DNA of 7,311 bases, from contig FR891987.1 in assembly GCA_000434235.1 (NCBI GenBank), positions 21,458-28,768 on the forward strand, given 5' to 3'. The notes under the pieces were generated by a model. The model was not told where the DNA came from. It did no database searches and saw only the letters and a program-made list of their open reading frames with translations. How positions within the stretch are numbered: the first letter of the stretch is position 1; the number at the start of each line of letters is the position of its first letter. Shown here piece after piece: positions 1-5,409 of this stretch. The position numbers were made by a program, and so were the translations under genes. Source of the DNA: Alistipes sp. CAG:268 (GTDB taxonomy: Bacteria; Bacteroidota; Bacteroidia; Bacteroidales; Rikenellaceae).

Positions 1-1688
<1,688 letters not shown>

Positions 1689-1703
1689 TCAGCAGAGGGG
1701 CAA

Positions 1704-1718
1704 CCGTTGCAGCAACGG
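1704..1718. repeat. Short palindrome CCGTTGC-A-GCAACGG
   Basis: Two 7-base arms (1704-1710 and 1712-1718) surround one central base. It lies between the predicted end of the oadA transcript and the GH2 promoter, about 32 bp upstream of the GH2 -33 element. It could be a regulator site for the GH2 gene, or a second hairpin helping termination. Nothing in the sequence decides between these. Confidence 0.4.
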
Positions 1719-1726
1719 GGAAACAA

Positions 1727-1758
1727 CGGGTCCGCGACGCCGAAACGCCGCGGACCCG
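1727..1758 (-). terminator. Stem-loop terminator after the oadA-type gene
   Basis: A perfect 10-bp GC-rich stem (CGGGTCCGCG at 1727-1736 with CGCGGACCCG at 1749-1758) encloses a 12-base loop. On the minus strand it begins 26 bases after the stop codon at 1785 and is followed by TTGTTTCC, a modest U-rich tail. It separates the oadA-type gene from the GH2 promoter. Confidence 0.6.
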
Positions 1759-1784
1759 GAAAACAGTCCGTATGGATGGATCCG

Positions 1785-3656
1785 CTATTCGACCTCGAGC
1801 AGCGGAGCGTCGGTCGGAACGTTGTCGCCCTCGGCTACGAAGATCTGCTTCACGGTGCCGGAGTAGTCGGTCGTGATGGCGTTCTCCATCTTCATGGCCT
1901 CGAGAACGGCCACCTCCTGGCCGGCCTTAACCATATCGCCCACCTTGACGGAGAGCGTCAGCACGCGGCCCGGCAGCGGAGCCGTCACGGCATGGCCCGT
2001 AATCACGGCCTTCGGGCGGGCGGGAGCAGCCTCCGTGGCCTTCGCCTCGGGCTTGGCGGCAGCAGCCTCGGCGGGCTTCGCAGCCGCGTAAGCCTTCACC
2101 TTCTGGTCCGTGAGGAAGGTCTTGGCCACGGCCGGGAAGAGCTCGAGCAGCAGCACCTCCTTCTCGTTGGCCGCCAGCTTGACGCCTCCGGCTTCGGGGA
2201 GTTCGGGGTTGGGCTGCATCTTGTACTTCGACGTGTCGTAGGGGGTCTCCTCACGCACACCGCAGATCTTGAAGCGGAACTCGGGATCGATCTTCACCGG
2301 CGTTTTGCCGTATTCGCCCTTCACGAGGCCCACAAACTGCGACGACTTGTTGGTATACATCGGACGTCCGGCCTTCTCGTCGAGGGCGCAGTTCACGGCC
2401 TGGGCACCCACGATCTGCGAGGTCGGGGTCACCAGAGGCGGCAGACCGGCAGCCAGACGCACCGACGGGATGAGCTCCATGGCGCGCGGCAGGATCTCCT
2501 CCGACTTGAGCTGCTTGAGCTGGGCCACCATGTTCGAGTACATGCCGCCCGGGATCTCGGCCTTCTGCACCAGTTCGTTCGGGGCCGGGAAGCCGAAGTA
2601 TGCCTCGATCTTGCGGCAGAGGTCAATCGTCGCGGCCTCGTCGTCGCGCTGTGCGGCCTCGATGGCACGGTCGAAGAGGGCATCCACCTCGTCGGGCAGT
2701 TTGTCGGTCAGCGGGTTGAAGGGCTTCGGCTCGGGTTTCTCGACACCGAATACCGACATGTTGAGCTCCTTGCGGATCTCACGCAGTTCCTTGTTGATCT
2801 TGGCCACAGCCTCCATGTTCACGCCCGTATCGATACCCAGCTTCTTGCAGAAGACGTAGACGAGCTCGATGGCCGGAGCACCCGTACCGCCGGCGAAGTA
2901 CCAGCAGTTGGTGTCCACGACATCGACACCCGCAACGATGGCGGCCAGCACCGAGGCCAGGCCGTAACCCGGCGTACAGTGGGTGTGGAAATCGACGGGA
3001 ATCGACAGGTGCTTCTTGAACAGACGCACGAGCGTAGCCACGCGGCGCGGCGGGATCAGACCCGACATGTCCTTGATGGTGATCATGTCGGCGCCCAGCG
3101 CGGCCATCTGACGGGCCTTGTCGAGGAAATAGGCGTCGGTGAAGACCGGATCGGGGTTCTTCTTGCCGAAGAGTTTCGAGAAGAAGCCCTGTTCGGGGTA
3201 TTTCGGATCGACCGTATAGCATACGGCGCAGTCGGCGATGCCGCCGTACTGCTTGACGTACTTGACCGTCGATTTGACGTTGTCCACGTCGTTCAGCGCA
3301 TCGAAGATACGCATGATGCCCAGACCGCTCTCGATGGCGTTGCGGCAGAAGCCGTCGATGATCTCGTCCGTATAGGGCGAGTAGCCGAACAGGTTGCGGC
3401 CGCGCGACAGGGCCGTGAGTTTCGACACATTCCCGACAGCCTTATGGATCGTTTCGAGGCGCGTCCACGGATTCTCGTTCAGGTAGCGCATCACCGAGTC
3501 GGGCACGGCGCCGCCCCACACCTCCATCGCATAGAAATTCGCATCCTTGTAGAAAGGCAGGCAACGGTCGATCTGTGCCTGATTCATTCGGGTCGCGAAC
3601 GACGACTGCTGGCCGTCGCGCAACGTAAGGTCTCTGATTTTGAGATTTCTTGCCAT
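1785..3656 (-). CDS. oadA: Oxaloacetate decarboxylase alpha subunit / pyruvate carboxylase subunit B (biotinylated carboxyltransferase)
   Basis: A complete 623-residue cytoplasmic carboxyltransferase that moves a carboxyl group between biotin and pyruvate/oxaloacetate. Residues 5-290 form the HMGL-like TIM barrel: RDGQQS at 13-18 (usually RDAHQS; D14 is the expected metal ligand), EVWGGA at 45-50, RIFDALND at 117-124, TIKDMSG at 193-199 (K195 is the expected carbamylated lysine), HTH at 224-226 (metal ligands) and T258 in GGTGAP, the expected proton-shuttling threonine. A PYC/OADA conserved region follows. An Ala/Pro/Lys/Glu-rich linker lies at about 526-553. The C-terminal biotinyl domain (554-623) carries EAMKMEN with biotinylated K589. 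Length is normal for OadA. No biotin carboxylase, beta (membrane decarboxylase) or gamma subunit is adjacent, so Na+-pumping decarboxylase, two-subunit pyruvate carboxylase and transcarboxylase roles cannot be told apart. It has its own promoter, with a palindrome over the predicted start site, and a downstream stem-loop. The start is fixed by the conserved N terminus just before RDGQQS. Confidence 0.93.
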   Translation of the reverse strand: MARNLKIRDLTLRDGQQSSFATRMNQAQIDRCLPFYKDANFYAMEVWGGAVPDSVMRYLNENPWTRLETIHKAVGNVSKLTALSRGRNLFGYSPYTDEIIDGFCRNAIESGLGIMRIFDALNDVDNVKSTVKYVKQYGGIADCAVCYTVDPKYPEQGFFSKLFGKKNPDPVFTDAYFLDKARQMAALGADMITIKDMSGLIPPRRVATLVRLFKKHLSIPVDFHTHCTPGYGLASVLAAIVAGVDVVDTNCWYFAGGTGAPAIELVYVFCKKLGIDTGVNMEAVAKINKELREIRKELNMSVFGVEKPEPKPFNPLTDKLPDEVDALFDRAIEAAQRDDEAATIDLCRKIEAYFGFPAPNELVQKAEIPGGMYSNMVAQLKQLKSEEILPRAMELIPSVRLAAGLPPLVTPTSQIVGAQAVNCALDEKAGRPMYTNKSSQFVGLVKGEYGKTPVKIDPEFRFKICGVREETPYDTSKYKMQPNPELPEAGGVKLAANEKEVLLLELFPAVAKTFLTDQKVKAYAAAKPAEAAAAKPEAKATEAAPARPKAVITGHAVTAPLPGRVLTLSVKVGDMVKAGQEVAVLEAMKMENAITTDYSGTVKQIFVAEGDNVPTDAPLLEVE

Positions 3657-3691
3657 TGTGATAAGACTTTAGTTCCTGTTTCGGAAATTTG

Positions 3692-3707
3692 TGTTATTCG
3701 AATAACA
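3692..3707. promoter_or_regulatory. 16-bp perfect palindrome, candidate operator at the oadA start site (Rex-like form)
   Basis: TGTTATTCGAATAACA is a perfect palindrome that overlaps the last two bases of the -7 box (3713-3706) and covers the predicted transcription start near 3702. Read on the minus strand, 3708-3691 is TTGTTATTCGAATAACAC, of the form TTGTTA-N6-TAACA. This resembles sites of the NADH-sensing repressor Rex (TTGTTAA-N4-TTAACAA in clostridia). A Crp/Fnr-family site is an alternative. The position fits repression. The regulator is inferred. Confidence 0.55.
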
Positions 3708-3735
3708 AAGGTAATAAAGTGTTATGAATATACAA
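3706..3735 (-). promoter_or_regulatory. Bacteroidota-type promoter of oadA
   Basis: On the minus strand TACCTTTG (3713-3706) is an exact TAnnTTTG match, with TTG (3735-3733) 19 bases upstream. Just beyond is an AT-rich tract with TTTTTCGAAAAA (3750-3761) that could act as an upstream element. The start near 3702 gives an A/T-rich leader of about 45 bases ending ATCACAATG. Confidence 0.8.
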
Positions 3736-3766
3736 CTTTTTCGGACACTTTTTTCGAAAAATCTCA

Positions 3767-3787
3767 CTCCGGGACTGCTTTTCGGAG
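3767..3787 (-). terminator. Weak candidate terminator after the AI-2E-family gene
   Basis: On the minus strand CTCCG (3787-3783) can pair with CGGAG (3771-3767) around an 11-base loop, and the 3' arm is followed by TGAGATTTTT. The stem is only 5 bp and lies about 85 bases after the stop codon, so this is a weak call. No better stem with a T-run is visible between 3720 and 3872. Confidence 0.22.
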
Positions 3788-3846
3788 CGCGGAAAGGTCT
3801 ATCGGAGCGAAATTTCGGCCGAAACGTCTTTTCGGAGAGCGGAAAG
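3778..3846. repeat. Pair of 19-bp direct repeats 50 bp apart, with a central palindrome
   Basis: CTTTTCGGAGCGCGGAAAG (3778-3796) and CTTTTCGGAGAGCGGAAAG (3828-3846) differ at one position and start exactly 50 bp apart. Each can fold on the plus strand as a 7-bp stem (with one G-T pair) and a 5-base loop. Between them lie a partial third copy, TCGGAGCGAAA (3802-3812), and a perfect 12-bp palindrome, TTTCGGCCGAAA (3813-3824). They fill the gap between the AI-2E-family stop and the oadA promoter. Function unknown. Confidence 0.6.
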
Positions 3847-3872
3847 CATCCGAAACCGGACCGCGAGGCCGT

Positions 3873-4958
3873 TCAGTGCAGGCGGCCGCCGCCGGTCGGC
3901 GCGGAGGGACCGGAAGGCGCGGAAGGGCCCGATGGCTCGCCGGCGTCGGGATGACGGTCGAGGTAAAGCCGCTTGAAGACATGCACGCAGAAGACGAACA
4001 TCGACAACAGCAGCGGCCCGAAGATCACCCCCATGAACCCGAAGAGCGAGAGGCCGATGACCACGCCGAAGACCGTGATGAGCGGGTGGATGTCGGCCAT
4101 GCGGCGCTGCAGGACAAGCCGCACGACATTGTCCGACTGCGTGACCACCGCCACGCCATAGGCCGCCAGCCCGACGGCGGCCCCCGTGTGGCCGCCGAGC
4201 CCCAGCCAAAGCGCCAGCGGCACCCAGACAAGCGCCGTGCCGACGACCGGAATGATCGTGGCCAGGCAGGTCAGCACACCCCAGAAGAGCGGATCGGGCA
4301 CTCCGAAGAGCAGGTAACCCGCCAGTGCGACGCCTCCCTGCACGACGGCCAGCAGCGGGACGCCGATGGCGTTCGATCTAACGATCATGCGAACCTCGTG
4401 CAGGGCGTCGCTCCCCACCCCGCGGCTGAAGGGGAGCAGCTCGCGGATGTACTCCTCCATGCGGCGGCCGCCCAGCAGCATGAAGTAGAGCACGAAGAGC
4501 AGGACCACCACATTGACCGCAAAGCCCGTCACCCCGCCGAAGAGCCACTGCCCGAGGTGCGGAAGCTCCGAGAGCAGGCTCCGCAGGTTGCTCTCCTGCC
4601 ACAGGTCGTAGCCCGTACGCTCCTGGACCAGCGCCGCGAGGTGTCGGGCCGAGGCGACGAGCTGGCGGGGATCGAGCGTAAGGCGCTGCACGCGCTCGGC
4701 AACCATCCAGACCAGCAGCGAGATCGGCACCAGGAAGCAGCACACCGCCTCGCCCAGCAGCAGCCAGGCCGCCGCACTGCGCCGCCAGCCGTGCCGCCCG
4801 GTCAATCGGTACATCTGCCCGCGCAGCAGGACATAGATCGTCGCGGCCCCCATCAGTCCCCCCAGAAAGGGGGTCAGTTCGACGAAGACGACGGTTCCCA
4901 GACCTACGATCAGCGCCACGAGCGAATAGCGCCAGTATTGTTCCCGAACAGACGGCAT
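3873..4958 (-). CDS. AI-2E/PerM-family polytopic membrane protein
   Basis: An inner-membrane protein of the AI-2E transporter family (TqsA/YdiK/PerM; Pfam AI-2E_transport). Some members are linked to AI-2 export or to Na+/H+ antiport, but most, including this one, have no assigned substrate. From the ATG at 4958 it has 361 residues, normal for the family. Hydrophobic segments lie at about 12-45 (two), 62-86, 139-162, 197-220, 223-256 (two) and 259-328 (three), with a hydrophilic loop of about 50 residues at 87-138. Family signatures include IIPVVGTALVWVP (235-247), the QSDNVVR motif (274-280) and HPLITVFGVVIGLSLFGFMG (291-310). The tail is Pro/Ser/Gly-rich and repeats SGPSAP. The ATG at 4958 is preferred because AAGG lies 6 bases upstream and the protein then opens just before REQYWRYSL. 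An in-frame GTG at 5012 would add 18 basic residues across a TATTATATAT stretch. I found no TAnnTTTG promoter for it on the minus strand. Confidence 0.88.
   Translation of the reverse strand: MPSVREQYWRYSLVALIVGLGTVVFVELTPFLGGLMGAATIYVLLRGQMYRLTGRHGWRRSAAAWLLLGEAVCCFLVPISLLVWMVAERVQRLTLDPRQLVASARHLAALVQERTGYDLWQESNLRSLLSELPHLGQWLFGGVTGFAVNVVVLLFVLYFMLLGGRRMEEYIRELLPFSRGVGSDALHEVRMIVRSNAIGVPLLAVVQGGVALAGYLLFGVPDPLFWGVLTCLATIIPVVGTALVWVPLALWLGLGGHTGAAVGLAAYGVAVVTQSDNVVRLVLQRRMADIHPLITVFGVVIGLSLFGFMGVIFGPLLLSMFVFCVHVFKRLYLDRHPDAGEPSGPSAPSGPSAPTGGGRLH
3898..3933. repeat. Two 18-bp tandem units in the 3' end of the AI-2E-family gene
   Basis: Two imperfect 18-base units starting GGCGCGGA (3898-3915 and 3916-3933) differ at four positions, yet encode the same hexapeptide SGPSAP twice on the minus strand. 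They lie in the hydrophilic C-terminal tail, where changes in copy number would keep the frame. Confidence 0.6.
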
Positions 4959-5075
4959 GCGATACCTTGATATATAATACCGGAAAGGGAGATGACGCAA
5001 GGAGCGTGCCACCGGCCCGGTACGGCATCACGCACGGTATTCCGAACGGGCTGCGGCATGGCACGTCAAAATTTC

Positions 5076-5092
5076 CGCAATGCGCTATTGCG
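5076..5092. promoter_or_regulatory. Inverted repeat overlapping the -33 element of the upstream plus-strand promoter
   Basis: CGCAAT (5076-5081) and ATTGCG (5087-5092) are perfect 6-base arms around 5 bases. The right arm contains the TTG of the -33 element (5088-5090), so a protein bound here would compete with the polymerase. No regulator family is recognised. Confidence 0.35.
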
Positions 5093-5117
5093 TTCCCGAT
5101 ATATTTCATTATCTTTG
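5088..5117 (+). promoter_or_regulatory. Upstream plus-strand promoter (P1), target unclear
   Basis: TTG (5088-5090), 19 bases, then TATCTTTG (5110-5117), an exact TAnnTTTG match in a local AT-rich patch. Transcription would start near 5121-5124. The next real gene is the receptor at 5410, so this would give a leader of almost 290 bases or a separate small RNA. Confidence 0.65.
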
Positions 5118-5120
5118 TAT

Positions 5121-5337
5121 TCCTTAAACGAATGGCAGTTCGTCCTCTATGTTGGAGACATTCCGCTCGCACCCATCAGGCCGTCGCCTTGTACGGCCCC
5201 TGCGCAGCCGTCGGCCCTGCGCCCGGATCCGTCGGGCCGCAGCCGGGAAACGAACCTCCGGCCCCCGTCTGCTGCGGGGCGGCGTTCCGGTTGCCGTGCG
5301 GGGAGTTAAAATACGGTGAAATCCGATCTCCCCGAAC
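5121..5337 (+). other. GC-rich stem-loop region: long receptor leader or candidate small RNA
   Basis: This stretch between the two plus-strand promoters holds no convincing gene. Possible stems, in order: ACGAA/TTCGT (5128-5132 with 5139-5143); GGCCGT/ACGGCC (5179-5184 with 5193-5198); CGGCCC/GGGCCG (5212-5217 with 5234-5239), extended by CTG/CAG (5200-5202 with 5240-5242); and CCCCG/CGGGG (5263-5267 with 5275-5279) inside CCGG/CCGG. I do not recognise a known riboswitch, SRP RNA, tmRNA or 6S RNA core. Such stems also arise by chance in GC-rich DNA, and no stem is followed by a clear T-run. Confidence 0.3.
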
Positions 5338-5367
5338 TTCGCATCCCGTTCAAAGAGACTATCTTTG
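5338..5367 (+). promoter_or_regulatory. Proximal promoter (P2) of the TonB-dependent receptor gene
   Basis: TATCTTTG (5360-5367) is an exact -7 match. The best -33 candidate is TTC (5338-5340), 19 bases upstream, one base off TTG. The start near 5372 gives an A-rich leader of about 38 bases running into ATTTTATG at 5410. Confidence 0.65.
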
Positions 5368-5409
5368 CGGCGAGGATTCGCATCGAAAGAAACCCTTAAT
5401 CCATATTTT

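Noticed and set aside
1707..4970. Plus-strand open frame of 1087 codons across the oadA and AI-2E-family genes
   Set aside because: It is antisense to two well-recognised genes and runs through their intergenic gap. Its product is His/Arg/Gln-rich with no domain. Stop-free antisense frames are expected with GC-rich third positions.
4959..5012. GTG at 5012 as the start of the AI-2E-family protein
   Set aside because: The 18 added residues are basic and translate a TATTATATAT stretch that looks non-coding. The ATG at 4958 has AAGG at good spacing. The longer form is still possible.
4378..5172. Minus-strand 264-codon frame overlapping the start of the AI-2E-family gene
   Set aside because: Different frame from the clear membrane protein. 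Its overlap with that gene is Arg/Ala/Gly-rich and the upstream part has no recognisable domain.
5076..5409. Invertible promoter ahead of the receptor, common in Bacteroidales surface loci
   Set aside because: No pair of long inverted repeats flanks either promoter; the only arms seen are 6 bp around 5 bases. No site-specific recombinase gene is in the window.
5121..5409. Cobalamin, TPP or other known riboswitch in the receptor leader
   Set aside because: I looked for conserved cores and saw none that I could name; only simple stems are supported.
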